Source of the DNA: Sorex araneus
Lineage: Eukaryota; Chordata; Mammalia; Eulipotyphla; Soricidae
NCBI RefSeq assembly: GCF_027595985.1
Contig: NC_073306.1
Location: 80,018,599 to 80,082,598 of the forward strand
Direction: 5' to 3'
Length of the DNA: 64,000 nt
The position numbers and the translations under genes were made by a program. Under the pieces are notes generated by a model. The model was given only the letters and a program-made list of their open reading frames with translations, did not search any database and had not been told where the DNA came from. Positions 36,292-50,800 of this stretch are shown one piece after another. Position 1 is the stretch's first letter. Each line of letters opens with the position of its first letter.

Positions 36292-38833
36292 GTTGATCAT
36301 CGATTTTCTCAGTAACATCTCTATTCATCCTAGCCCTGAGATTTTAGAATTCTCTCTTTACTCATCCTTCCCAACAGTGCCACATGGAGGCTCTTTCAGG
36401 GTCAGGGGAATGAGACCCATCATTGTTACTGGTTTTGGCAAATGAATACGCCATGGGGAGTTTGCCAGGCTCTCCCATGAGGGCAGGAAACTCTTGGTAG
36501 CTTGCCAGGTTCTCCAAGAGGGAGAACTAGGCTATAAGATGTCGCGTGGCTGTGAAAAGTAGGAAAAAGCAAGCTGAAAAGCATTAAGTATAGAACAAGT
36601 ACCTTTTTTTGCGGTGCTGAGGATCATACCTCAAACATGCAAGGCACGTGTTCTACCACTAAGCCACATGCCCTTGAATAAATACTTTATCTCAGCAGAT
36701 ACACATAGCAATCTGGAAGAATTTACAAGAAACTTAACAGTAATTTCTGGGAAAGGAAAAATATAGGAAATTTGTACCTCTGACTATTTTATAATGCTGA
36801 AATTTTTTTACATAAGAAAGGTAATCCAGCCCTTTTGGCGCCACTGCCGATCGAGCAGGATAGAAGAGCCTAAAAGAGCGCCCTTGGACTCCAAGCAGCC
36901 CACTGAACTAATTACAGCATGGGAACTGAGACCCTACACTGGGCTGCGACAGTGGAAGCCGGACATTCCCCAATTTTTTTTAACCTCTCTCTCGACCCCT
37001 TCCTCCTGAGCACAGCACAGGTTCCGGGGCTTTCTGAGCGCAAAATGGAGATGCCGAGCCAGCTCTCTCTAGGTTTCTCCATATTATGAGCACCATAAAA
37101 GGGTAAAAGTTTGTAGTGATGTTATTTCTGGTTGTACTTTCCCTGGACTTTATACAGAAACCCAAAACCGCATGGCCGCTGCCGCGGCCGTGCGACCTAA
37201 TGTCATCCAAGCATCAGCAATATGTAATGGTTCCTTTTTAACGGGTCGGACTTTGGGGGGAGATCCTAACAAGAATAGTAAGTCTTTCGCTGAAATATTG
37301 AAGGCAATCAAAGTGGTAGCCATCTCTCTAGACTGAACTAAGCCATATCCCACGCCAGCTGAGAAGAAATATCCTTCTTTCTCGGGAAGAAACGCGGCGT
37401 GGCGTTAACCATAGTATGATGACCATTAAGCAAACACAGACCTGGTGGCGTGGGAATGGGATATAAGGGGAAAAATTATGTACATGGAACAGCGGGATGC
37501 TGGTGGAATCTTGAGCCGGAGCCGATACCAGCGCACTACTTTTGGTTCTAGAAACTGCTTGCAGACATTCTACTAGACTATCAACTAAGCCAGAGCCCCA
37601 CGCCGGCTGATGACGGGAAATAACCATCTTTTTCGTTTTTTTTTCCCTCTGTCAGGCAGCATGGCGATTACTAAACAGGCATGAACTCGGTGGCGTGGGG
37701 CAATGGGGGAAAAAAGAAAAGTTATGTAACAAACAGCGGGACTTAATATCTCTACATTCTCAGCAATGGAGAACTATCAAATGCTTCCTTGGCAATAGGA
37801 CTGTCTTTTTCTTTTGGGGGGGAAACCCCAGCAACAATAGTGAGTTATGTGTTGAAACATGGAATGTAATCAAGATAAAGCGTAAACGAAGTGAAACTTA
37901 TCACTTTCAAGGGCGGAGACTGGGGGGCTGGGAGGGGGCGGTAGGTATACTGGGGTGGTTGGTGATGGAATATGAGCACTGGTGAAGGGAAGGGTGTTTG
38001 AGTATTGTATAACTGACATAATCCTGAGAACTATGTAACCCTCCACATGGTGATTCAATAAAACTTAAAAAAAAAAAGAAAGGTAATCCATGCATTATAG
38101 GAAATATTTTTAAATATATTCCAATTGTTACAATTAAGTTAAGAGCTTAATCTAAATAAAGTTGTTAGTACTTTTATATCATTGTTACTTTATTAATGCA
38201 ATATATTAATATTAATATTAAAAAACAGCAGTTAGGGGAATCCTCCCTAAGAAGAACCTGCACTGGGGCTGGAGCGATAGTACAGCGGGTAGGGCGTTTG
38301 CCTTGCACTCGGCCGACCCGGGTTCGAATCCCAGCATCCCATATAGTCCCCTGAGCACGGCCAGGGGTAATTCCTGAGTGCAGAGCCAGGAGTAACCCCC
38401 TGTGCATCGCCAGATGTGACCCAAAAAGCAAAAAAAAAAAAAAAAAAAAAGAACCTACACTTCAATTTCCCTCTACCCTTCCTCTCCTCAAATAAAGTTT
38501 CCACTGAAAAGAAAGAAAGAAAGTATATGAAACAGATAAAGTTTAATGCAAAAAAAATTAGGAGGCAGAGTATGTCAATAAGCAAACATCTTAATATAAG
38601 TTGTTAATATGAAAACATGTTCCTTCTCTTGGATAAATTTAATTAAGAATTTAAGAATTTTATCAACACACTGGCTTACCCCATTTATTTAATTACAGCA
38701 GAAAGTATAATAATATTTTATATATTATTGTTTGGATGACTATATTATAGTAAACAAAATATTATAGAGCTGTGGCTATTTGGCTGTAGAGAAAGCCAGT
38801 GATTTGGAACATTGCATTTGCATCTAAAAGCAA

Positions 38834-38868
<35 letters not shown>

Positions 38869-41800
38869 CTTTTTGGGTCATACCTGGAGATGCACAGGGG
38901 TTCCTCCTGGCTTGCACTCAGGAATTACTCCTGGTGGTGCTCAGGGGACCATATGGGATGCTGGGAATCGAACCTTGGTCGGCTGCGTGCAAGGCAAACG
39001 CCCTACCTGCTGTGCTATAGCTCCAGCCCCAAGCAAGGTTTATAATTTGAATATAGAGTGTTGTGGGAGAAAATTTAGGATTTCAGTGTGACTTTATATT
39101 TGTGAAGGGGTGTGTATATGCATGCCTGTGTGTGTGTAAGAAGAGCCACACAAATGAGATCTAATTATATTGTAATATAACTATAGCATAACATGATATA
39201 TTTTGACACCAGGGTAGCTCACAGCTTGCCGTGGTCCATCTAGTCCCTTGTTGGGACCCTACTTTTGGGGTGCTAGGAAGTAACTTTAAGCAACTGAGGC
39301 TTAATTGAGTAAATCGAGTAATTTACTGCTTTACTCGAGTAATCGAGTAAATTTATATCCAGGAATAAATATTATTTGGAGTCAATTTGTATCTACGTAA
39401 AAAGGACATTACTCTAAAGTAAACTCTGCAAAAGGACACAAGGAAAAGAAAAGAGCAATATTTCACTTAAAAACACAAATCCAGAGTCCTTAAGAAGGGT
39501 CTGACCTTACAAGTCAACAGAGTCTGATTTTGGGATAAAGGTGATTGATCGGTTGGGGAAGAGAGCACAGAGAGTTAAAGATAAACTTAGAGGAATGGGA
39601 GTACCTCGGGAGCACTGTGAATGGTGTAACCTAATAAACCCAAGTTCCCTGAGGTCAGGAGAAATGACAAGACAATGTTATCCTAAAATTAACATAATAT
39701 TTGAAGACTTTTTTTATTGAATCATTGTAGATAGACCCTTACAAAGCTGTTCCTGATTAGGTGTCCCCAATTTCCCTCCCACCACCCTTCTCCTCCCTCC
39801 ACCCCAGCCTGCCTCTCTGGCAGGCACTTTTCTTCTCTCTCTGTCTCCTTTTGGGCATTGTGGTTTGCAATACAGATACTAAAAGTTTATCATGTATATC
39901 CCTTTATCTACTTTTAACTCATTTCTTGTCTTATGTGATCATTTCCAACTATTATTTTCATACTAGTCCCTTCTCTATCATTATCTATCCTCTGCCTCCC
40001 ACACACCTGTAGTATATTCCAACCATATAACATAATATTTGTACCTTGATATACTGGGAAGAGAATCTTTGGGAGTAAAACTAAACCGTTTAAAGTCCAC
40101 GTTTTGAGATTTATCCATTTGCATCTATTAACAAAAAAAATTTACAAAGAATTAGGTGAAATTCAGGTTACTTCCCAACTCAAGGATTATTTTTAGGCCC
40201 CTTAAAAGTGCCGATATTTTTATGGCTCCTAAGTAGACCTTTTCTCTCTGTAAATATTCTCAGTCAACAATCTCACTTAGCCACTTGGATTCAATTATCA
40301 TCTACCCAAGAAAGACTCAAATCTATATTTACAGGTCATTTTCTCTCCAAATTTTCAAACACTATATTGAAGTATGTATAGAACATCTTTACTTAGACAT
40401 CCTACCTACAGTTCTCAAAATTAAGTATTTCCCAAGCTAAATGTTTACCTCTTTTTCAAACTAGCTTTTTCTTCAGAGTATCTACCTTTAAAAGGCCCCA
40501 TCTCCCTCAGTTGCTCAAGTCAGAAAGCTGGTCACCATTTCTTTTTTTTTTTCTTATTGGGTCACATCCAGCTAGGCTGAGGGGTTACTCCTGGCTCTAC
40601 ACTCAGGATATTCCTGGTAGTGTTTGGAGGGCCACATGGAATGCCGGGGGTTGAACCCACGTTGGCTTCGTGCAAGGCAAATGCCCTACCCACTATACTA
40701 TCACTCCAGACCAGGTCATCATTTCTGATTACTTCTTTTCTCCCTGCACAATCAATACAACACCAAGGTATTTGATTCTACCTATAAAAAGTAATAGTTA
40801 TTAAACCTAGTCACTTCTATACATTGATATCATTACATTAGTCAATGTAATCATCTTGTTTGGAGTATTGAAAACAAAACAAATCTTTTTTATTTATTTA
40901 TTTTTTTTTTTAATTTATTTATTTTTAATTAGAGAATCACCGTGAGGGTACAGTTACAGATTTATACACTTCTGTGCTCACACTTCCCTCATACAAAGTT
41001 TGGGAACCCATCCCTTCACCAGTGCCCATTCTCCACCACCCGTAAACCCAGTGTCCCTCCCACCCTCCCCAATCCCATCTCCCCCCCACCCCACCCTGCC
41101 ACTGTGGCAAGGCATTCCCTTCTGCTTTCTCTCTCTAATTAGCAACAAATCTTTTTTAAAAAAACAAAGACCTACTGAATCCTTGTGTAACTTTTAAAAT
41201 TATTTTCCTCTAATTGATTCTCTATATTACATCCAGAGTGACTTTTATTTTAATTCTAATTTATTTAAAGTCCTTTAATTGATTAAAACCCTTCAGTGGT
41301 TTCCCAAGAATTCATCATAAATTCCAAATCTTTAAAACAGTAAAGGATGTGCATGATATAGCACCTCTGTAGCCTCATCTCTATTTCCCTACTTGAAACT
41401 AAACTCCAGACATTCTGAATTACTTAGCTCTTTAAAAAAAAAGAAAAAAATCTCATCTCTTTCTTACTCCTGCATAATTACCTATGTCTGAAACACTTTT
41501 CTATTTTTCTCTACTACCACTTTCTCTATACTTGAATTATGCCTGTACATCTTTCAGACCTTAAAAAAAGTTTACTAATACTTGCCTGGCTCATCAAATA
41601 TGGAACACATATACTTTCTTTTTTTCTCCATATTTTTAATTAAAGTACTATATATAACTCAGTGCTTTTGAACACAAGTTATTCATAGTTGAATCTTAGA
41701 CATAAATATTGCAACACTGATCCCACCACCAATGTCAATTTCCCTCCACCAATGTTCCTAGGTTGACTCCAATATCCCCTCCCCACCCCAATCCTCACGC

Positions 41801-44800
41801 CTGCCCTCTTAACAGGCACCTTCTGGTCATTAAAGTCTGGGTCTCATGACCTCAGTGTTGTTGACTCTGTGGTTTTGATATTTGATTCTATGATTCCTGA
41901 AAACCACCTTTGTACTTGACTCCCCGACCTAATCCCTGTTGTCCTCATCTGTCTCTTCCCCTCCCCCCTCTATTTTATTCCCTCTCCTCCCTATACTCTA
42001 GGGTCAAGGCTGATCAGGACATCCTCCCTTAAAACACTGTATTCCTTCATCCAGTTATTCTAAATACCACATATGAATGACATCATTCTTTGTTGCTCAC
42101 ATATACTTTCTAACTAAGCTCAGTATCTTAAATTAGCTTATTACTGAAAAAGCTTACTTAATTTTATCCTTTACTAAACTATAAATTTTAAAAAGATAAG
42201 GTTTAAAACTACCTTAAAATACTCTATTTTAGCACCATCATAGTGCTTGACATACTTTTAATGCTTAATAAAGGTGAAATGGCATTAAACAAATACAAAA
42301 GAAAAAGATGAAAGAACAGAAGAAAGAAGTCTTGGATAATTAAAAAATTATCTGAGAGAAGGTTGTAACCATTTCAAACTGCTTACTTCTCCCTGTTTTA
42401 CAATTTTCCCCCTGTGACATCCTCATGATTAGAATCTTTTTTACTATAAAAGCTTAGAAAAAAATAGGCACCATAGCATTTTCTTGGCTCCTTTCTGTGG
42501 CTTGGTCTATTTTGCCCTGTATATGGTGATGTATGCTTAGAAAAAAGCTTAGTGAGTAGCCCATCAACTAGTAGGACTCTTCATTACTTCATTACTTGGA
42601 AGAGAGCTCTTATTCATTACTCATTAAAATCAGTGTTCCTCAACTGGAGGCCTTATAGCCACCTTTGGGCCCTCAGGATATTTCTAGGGACCAGGTAAAA
42701 GTTGCATAAATGGGGCCTATAGCATAAGACTAGGGTGTCACAGGAGGCCACAGGAAGAAAACAAGGTTGGGCGACAGTGGAAGAAAGGTTGGGAAACACT
42801 AATGTAGATGTATGAATAAAAATCAACCTGACTTTTCCGTTTAGTCAAGTACACTAGAAGCCAGGAAAGGGGCAAGTGTGCAGTTTCAATTGATACATGA
42901 ATTTAAGGAATATGTGTTTTCCTTTTTTTTTCTGGTTAAAAAAAGCAAATAAAAGAAGGAAGAGACTGTACAACCATATCCCCCAAGAAGATTTACAGAA
43001 TATTAAGAGTATGAATATACTTTCCTTCTAGAAAAAAATATCATGAATAATAGTGGAATTTTCATTTGGAGATATTTTCCTCACAAGCAATGTTCAGGGA
43101 GTCCAGGGAACATTCCCAGTGACACTCTAACAACTAGATCAGTGATTCTCTGATAGGACCCAAGTTTGTAATGCCAGGAATCACCAGGGCCACCCCAGTG
43201 ATTCTCTGGGCCCTACAGGGTTTTACTCAGTGATTTTTCCAGAGGCCACCTGGTGCCAGTGGTTGAATGGGATTAGGTACATGCTAGGCATGTACCCTAA
43301 ACACAGTGCTATCTCCTGGCCTAGTTACATTTCTATTTTTTTTTTTTTTGCTTTTTGGGTCACACCCGATGATGCACAGGGGTTATTCCTGGCTCATGCA
43401 CTCAGGAATTATTCCTGGCGGTGCTTGGGGGACCATATGGGATGCTGGGAATAGAACCCGGGTCAGCCGCATGCAAGGCAAACGCCCTACCCGCTGTGCT
43501 ATTGCTCCAGCCCCCCTGGCCTAGTTACATTTCTAACCAAACCTACAGGTAATTCTGAAGTAACTATGGTTACCTATGTAATTGATAGGCAAAAAAAAGG
43601 AATATTCATGTACATTTAATTATTAAATAAGGAATGTTACTGAAATTAACCTTTAGGCGTTTAGCTGGAGGAAGAGATAAAACAGCATTCCTGTTTCTTA
43701 AATCTGATAAATATGAAGAAATTATTGATTCTTTCATTTCTGACTTCTGTGCAACTCCAACTTTACCTATGAAAAGAAATTCTAGATTAGACTAAACTTT
43801 ATTGTTCAACTAAAGTCAAAATTCTTCAAAAATTTTTTTCCATACTACCCAGAAAAGAAGATTGAATTACATACTTTATACTGCACATATACATAATTAG
43901 AATGTCACTAATATTCATCAAAGAAAGACCTTTCCTTGGGGTTGGAGCGATAGTACAGCAGGTAGGGAGCTTGCCTTGCACGAGGTTGACCCGGGTTCGA
44001 TTCCCAGCATCCCAGATTGTCCCCTTAGCATCACCAGGAGTAATTCTTGACTGCAAAGCCAGGAGGTAACCCCTGTGCCTTGCCGGGTGTGACCCAAAAT
44101 GCAGAAAGCAAAACAACAAAAAAAGACCTTTCTTTTTTTGTGTGGGGGATGGTGGGGATTACAAAGTAGTACTCATGGGAACTAAGACTACTCCTGGCTA
44201 TACTCAGCCCAGCTGTAAGGACCTGAGAGTTCAATCCTTGGGCCTGGTGATGTGGTGCTATTCTGGCCCAACAGTGTTTGGAGGTCACCTGGGCTAGACT
44301 CAGTAGTGTTCTGAGGGCTACTGAGCCCCAGGAATTGAACTTGGGACTTAGTGGGTGTAAGGCATGTACTCTAGCCCTTTGAGCTATCTCCTTGGCAAAA
44401 ACAGTTAAATTTCCCCCTGCCATTTTTAAAGTTATGAAATAAACTATTTTATGGAACTTACAGCAGTCATGTCCACATGTTTGTTTATTTTTACAGTGAT
44501 GATTACATTCTCGGTTCCCAGGCTTTTTGCAGGCTGTCAGTCCTAAATTGATATTTTTAAAAGAAAAGCATTTTTACTGCATCTGTTATCATGAATCTAA
44601 TATGACAAAATTTTACCTAGTCTCTTTCCTTTTAGACAGCATAAAAACATAATAATTTCATACTTCTCCAGATGTCAGCCCATTTTGGGAATTGACAAAA
44701 AATTACTTCATAATATAAAGACCACATATGGTAAGCCACAACTAAAATAATAATAATGAAAAATAAAAGAACCTCCTCTATGATCAAGAACAAGACAGGT

Positions 44801-47800
44801 ATATTCACTCTCATCACTATTATAAATAGACTCTAATCAAAGCAATCAGGGATCCAAACTGAAAACAAGGAATTAAAATCATCATTATGTGCAAATGATA
44901 AAACATAGAGAAGTTCTAAAAATTCTACTAAAAATTTAAGAATTAATTTATCAATGCACTAAGGCAGCAGGCTATAAAACCTATATACCAGCCCAGAAAC
45001 TTATATTTATTTTTCATTTGTCTTCATCTTTAATTGGCACTGAAATGTTTTTTGTGGATCTGTAGAGGCTTTCAAATAGATCTGACCTTGGTCAAGCAAG
45101 TCACATAACCTCTATGTATCTCAGCTTACACATCTGCAAAATGGGGGTAAACCAAACTTTCACATTGTTGTGAAAGTTACTCCTTTTTAAAAAATTTAAT
45201 TTAATTTTTTATTAGTGAATCACAATGAGGTACAGTTACAGACTTACAAACTTCCGTGCTTACATTTCAGTCATGCAATAGTCAAGTATCCATCTCTCAG
45301 CCAGTGCCCATTTTCCACCACCAATGGTCCCAGCATCCCTCCCACCACTCCCACCCATTCCCCCTCCGCCCACCTCTATGGCAGGGCATTCTCATTTGCT
45401 ATCTCTCTTTCTCCTTTTGGGTGTTGTGGTTTGCGATAGAGGTATTGAGTGGCCATCATGTTTGGTCTATAGTCTGCTTTCAAGGTGCGTCTCCCATCCC
45501 GAGCAGATTCTCCTAGCACCATTTACTTGGTGACACCTTCTCCAACTGACCTGCCTTTTCCCCCAGTATTTGAGGCCATCTTCTAAACTGTGGAGTAATA
45601 CTCCCAGTACTTATCTTGGGTATTAGTCTCCCATTCTGTTACTTTATAGTCCACAAATGAGTGCAATTTTTCTATGTCGGTCCCTCTCTTTCTGACTCAT
45701 TTTGCTTAACATGATACTTTCCATATTGATCCATCTATATGAGAATTTTGACTTGATCTTTTCTAACAGCTGCATAGTATTCCATTGTGTAGATGTACCA
45801 GAGTTTCTTTAACCAGTCATCTGTTCTCGGGCACTCAGGTTTTTTCCAGATTCTGGCTATTGTAAACAGTGCTGCAATGAACATGCAAGTGCAGATGTCA
45901 TTTCTACTATACTTTTTTGCATCTCCGGGATATATTCCCAGATGTGGTATTTCTGAGTCAAATGGGAGCTCAATTTCTAATCTTTTGAGAATCGTCCATA
46001 TTGTTTTCCAAAATGACTAAATCAGTCAGCATTTCCACCAGCAGTGAAGAAGAGTCTCTTTCTCCCCGCATCCATGCCAACACCAGTTGCTTTTGTTCTT
46101 TTGGATGTGGGCCAGTCTCTGTGGTGTGAGGTGATATCTCATTGTTGTTTTGATCTGCATCTCCCTGATGATTAGTGATGAAGAGAATTTTTTCATGTGT
46201 CTTTTGGCCATTTGGATTTCTTATTTGAGAAAGTTTCTGTTCATTTCATCGCCCCATTTTCTGATGGGGTTAGATGTTTTCTTTTTGTAGAGTTCAACCA
46301 GTGCCTTGTAGATCCTTGATATTAACCCCTTATCAGATGGGTATTGGGTGAATATACTATCCTATTCTGTTGATTGTCTTTGAATTCTGTTCGTTGTGTC
46401 TTTTGTAGTGCAGAAACTTCTCAGTTTGAGGTGGTCCCATCTGTTTATCTCTGCCAGAACATATTTTAATGGGCTAAGGGTATGTTTTGCATAGACAAGC
46501 TTTAAATTTGATTTTCAGCACTAAGTGGTGATAAATAAATAAATATATAAATTTACTGGTGTGGTAACACAGACTTTGCATAAATCTAAAACTATACCCC
46601 TAATACATATCTAGTCATGTAAAAGTTATTCTAATTTTAAAAATTAAAAACATAATTATGTATAAACCTAACCAAGTGCTGATCCTATATGTAATAATTT
46701 TTAAAAGTACTTGTGATAGTGGAGGTATCGCCACATTCCAGGCCACTTTCCGGACAATCGTGCTGAACCCCACGCATGAGTGAAGCCCCACAGAATCAGG
46801 TAAAGCAGAACTTAGAGAACTTGGACTCCAGGCTCAACGAGACCTGGACAAAAGATCCTCTGTCTGCCTCCTCCAATCTCCGACACTCCAGGGTTCAAAC
46901 CCAGAAGCCCCACTGTACCAGAGCCAGATAAATACCTCACTGGCAGACCTCCACTACCTCTACTACCCAGTCACTGCCACGCTCCAGGCCACTTTCGGAC
47001 ACAGCATAAGATACTTAATACCCATTTTCCATAATTTATGCACCATATTTGATGGGGTCCAAATATGATGTTAACCATGGGAACACCTGTAAGGGTGATT
47101 GGAGGCCGCCCTAAAAGTCTCCATCCCTCTCGGAGAGCCTGGCAAGCTACCGAGAGTACACCGCCTGCACGGCAGAGCCTGGCAAGTTACTTGTGGTGTA
47201 TTTGATATGCCAAAAACAGTAACAACAATGGGCCTCATTTGCCTGACACCAAAAGAGCCCCCAATACAGCAGCGTTAAGAAGGATGAGCAAGGAGAGGGT
47301 GATAAAATCTCAGGGATGAACTAGACTGCCAAGCGAAGAAAGACAAAAATGACTGTACATTCAACGCACGTATGCTGGCATCAGAAGCATCCACTGAGGA
47401 CCTGATGTGCAAGTGCAGGAGTTCAAGTATGACATCATTGGTCTGACCAAAATGAGAAGACATCAGTCACATCATGCTATTTTCGACAATGGAGAAATAT
47501 TGTTCCTCGGAACATGCGACAACAGAGGCGTTGGTGGTGTCGGTGTCCTTGTCTTCACAAACCTGGCCATGAACATTGATTCATTCGAATGCCTAACAAC
47601 CCGAATCGAATGCTTACATTTGAATACATGTGGCTCACTGCTGGCAGCTTCTGTCTTCGTTGCCTATGCACCAACTACGATGAAGAAGACATTGAGAAGT
47701 TCTACATGGAGCTGGAGAAGTTCTATAAAAAAAAAAAGACCACACCTTCTACAAGATCATTGTTGATTTTAATGGGAAGATAGGACTGAAAAGGTTCCCC

Positions 47801-50800
47801 AAAGAACTCTACATTGGAACCCATGGCCTAGAATGGAACGAACAGGGTGAGGGACTGTCTGAGTTCATCATGTCAATCAAGACCATCCATGGAAACTCAC
47901 AGTTCCAGGAGGCCAAATCTAAATGCTGGACATGGGAGTCTCCCAGTGGACAGTTCCACAACAAAATTGACCACATCATATTCAATCGAAGGTTTTGCCT
48001 GGCCGATGTTGTCCCAAAATTCCAAACGGGATCGGGCTACTGTCTCCTTTGTGCAAAATTCTACTTCACAGAGTGGGAAGAAAGGTCTGCAAAGTTTAGG
48101 TTTAAGAAGAGAACTCCCAGAATGACAACGAACTGGGAGCTCTTTGGCACTATTGTGGCAACGTGGGAAGATGCCGTCGTTGACAACATCGATGAGGAAT
48201 ACAATCAACTGGTTCAGCACCTCCATTATTGAGCAAAGAATACCAAGAGTGGAAAAGCCACAAACAGATGCCTGTCTTCGGAAACTCTCGAGCTCATTCA
48301 CCAAGGTGGTTTGGCATGAACCTCAGGCAACCACAAGCTAACGTCCAAGCTCGCAAAGCTGTGCAGAGAAGCGATAAAGGAAGACCTCAAACAGAGAAGA
48401 GCAGCAGTGTTGGCTGATGAGGCAGAAGCCAGGAAAAGTATTCACAACACCCGTCTGTCCTTAGCCAACTATAAGACCAAGATAACTGCCCTCTGGTATC
48501 CTGATGAATCTATCACATCTTCCAGAAGGGCAATGAAGAGGATTATTCAAGACTTCTACTCAGATCTCTTTGATAGCCACATCCATCTGCCCATATACCA
48601 AATTCCATGGGATGGATATATCGTTCCCAATGTCCTCCCTTCCGAAATCCGACATACCATTTTTTCAGTAAAGACTCTATAGTACCCGGTCCAGACAAGG
48701 TCAGACCCAAGCACCTGAAGAATTTGCTGCCAGTACTGTCAATACACTATCTCAGCTCTTCACATGCTACCTGTCTGAATGCAACATTCTGTCCCAATGG
48801 AAAACCAGCTGGACCATTCTGTTGTACAAGAAGGGAGACATCCACGACAACAGCAACTATCACCCAATCTGCCTGTTGTCCATCGTATACAAGTTGTTCT
48901 CTCGAGTCATCCAGAATAGAATAGGCAGAACACTAGACAAAGGATAACCATGCGAGCAAGTCGGGTTCTGAAAAGGATTCAGCACCATGGACCATATCCA
49001 CACACTGATCAAGCTCATTGAAGTTTCATGAGAGTTCAAGATGCCGCTCTATGAGAGTTTAAGATGTCGCTCTATCTAATGTTCATCGATTTAAAGAAGG
49101 CCTTTGATTCTGTTGAGAATGAAGCCGGCATCAGAGCCCTAGCCAAACAGGGTGTTCAAACTCAGTACATCAAGATCCTCTGCGAGGTGTATTACGGATT
49201 CACCACCAAGATCTCACCATTCTACAAGAAAGTTATCACTGATGTAAAGAGAGGGGTTCGGCAGGGTGATACCATTTCACCGAAACTCTTCAGTGCCACT
49301 GTTGAGAACGTCATGTGACAACTGAAATGGGAAGGAATGGGAGTGAAGATAGACAGTCGACAATTACACCACTGATGCTTTGCTGATGACATTGTTCTAA
49401 TAACACCAAACATTAGCCAAGCAGCACAAATGCTGGCCGACTTCAACCGCGAGTGTGGAAAAGTTGGACTGCAGCTGAATCTCACCAAGACAATGTTCAT
49501 GAAAAATGAACTAGTCCCTGACGTTTCATTTGTTCTCAACAAAACTAACATCTCTGAATGCAGCAGCTATGGGCTGAGAACTCAACATGAGGAACGACTT
49601 GGTGCCAGAACTGCGCAGGAGGAAGAGATCAGCATGGAACGCCTTCAAGAGCACTGAAGAAGTGGTTAAGAGGACAAGAATCTCCAGCTCTGGGCACATC
49701 TTTTCAACTTCACCGTTCTTCCTGCACTAACATATGCCTCAGAGACCTGGGCCCTATGCAAACAGGATAAAAATGCTTTTTGTGTATCCCAAAGAGGATA
49801 CATGAAGTATCATCCAATACTATGCTTGGAGTATCACGTTTCACTCAAGTGAGAGACGGAGTCCGGAGTTCTGACCTTCATCAACGGTCAAGAATCATGG
49901 TACCTTGTCTCATTTGCCAAGGCGTCAAGAATCAGATGGGCCGAACACATAATGCAATTTAGAGACGACAGCTGGATTAGAATTGTCACCGACTGGATTC
50001 CACAGGATGTCAAAAGACCTGGTGGCCACCCACCAACGAGATGATCAGACTTCTTTGTCAAAACACTGAATGAACATTTTGAGGCTCTTCCTGTTCCTTG
50101 AGTTAGCAGATACCACTGGGCTCGCCGGCTCGAGCAAATCAAACTTCAACGGGATGACAGGTGATACAAGTGATACTTGTGACAGATTCATTGGTCCACT
50201 ACTAGCTCCATTCTAGCTTTTCACAAAGACCACCAAGTCACCTTAACGCTCACCCTCTCTTATATAGAGCCAAACGTAGTAGAATATCAGTAACTCTTAT
50301 CCTCCATGAGGTAAGAGTAAGGGTGGAGTTTTAATTTATTAATTATTTTTATTAGCCTCCAAAGCTATGCTCAAGGGAATCAGGGGCCACTCAGCCATGA
50401 TGTGCTACTCAGGCCCAGCAGTAGGGGAAGGGAGAGGTACTAAGGCTATACTCAGTGGTACTTCTGGGGCTACATAGGACTGGAAATTGAACCTGGGGCC
50501 TCTGTATGCAAAGCATGTGCTCCAGTTCATAGAGATATTTCTTTGTCCCACAGATGGAGTTTTCAATCTGTTCTGCTGTTTTATACTTAGGCCTAAAGAA
50601 TTTGGAAACAGTGATTAGGGAACTTGCCTTACACATGGCCAACCAGGGACTGATCTCCAGCACCCATATGGTCCCCCAAGTCTGCCAGGAGTGGTCTCTG
50701 ATAACAGAGCCAGGAAGAAGCCCTGAACAGCTCCTGTGTGGCCAAGAAAACAAACAAATGGAAAAAGAATCTGGTAAAAAGTAAACTTCATGGCATTTGG

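Noticed and set aside
36010-36318. ORF with a long Met run
   Set aside because: Translation of the (ATC)n microsatellite on the minus strand.
37150-37210. CpG-rich block as a gene promoter or CpG island
   Set aside because: It lies within a TSD-flanked retroelement; any promoter activity would belong to the element.
23358-50174. Endogenous retrovirus
   Set aside because: No LTRs, gag, protease or envelope. All RT matches are RTE or L1 type.
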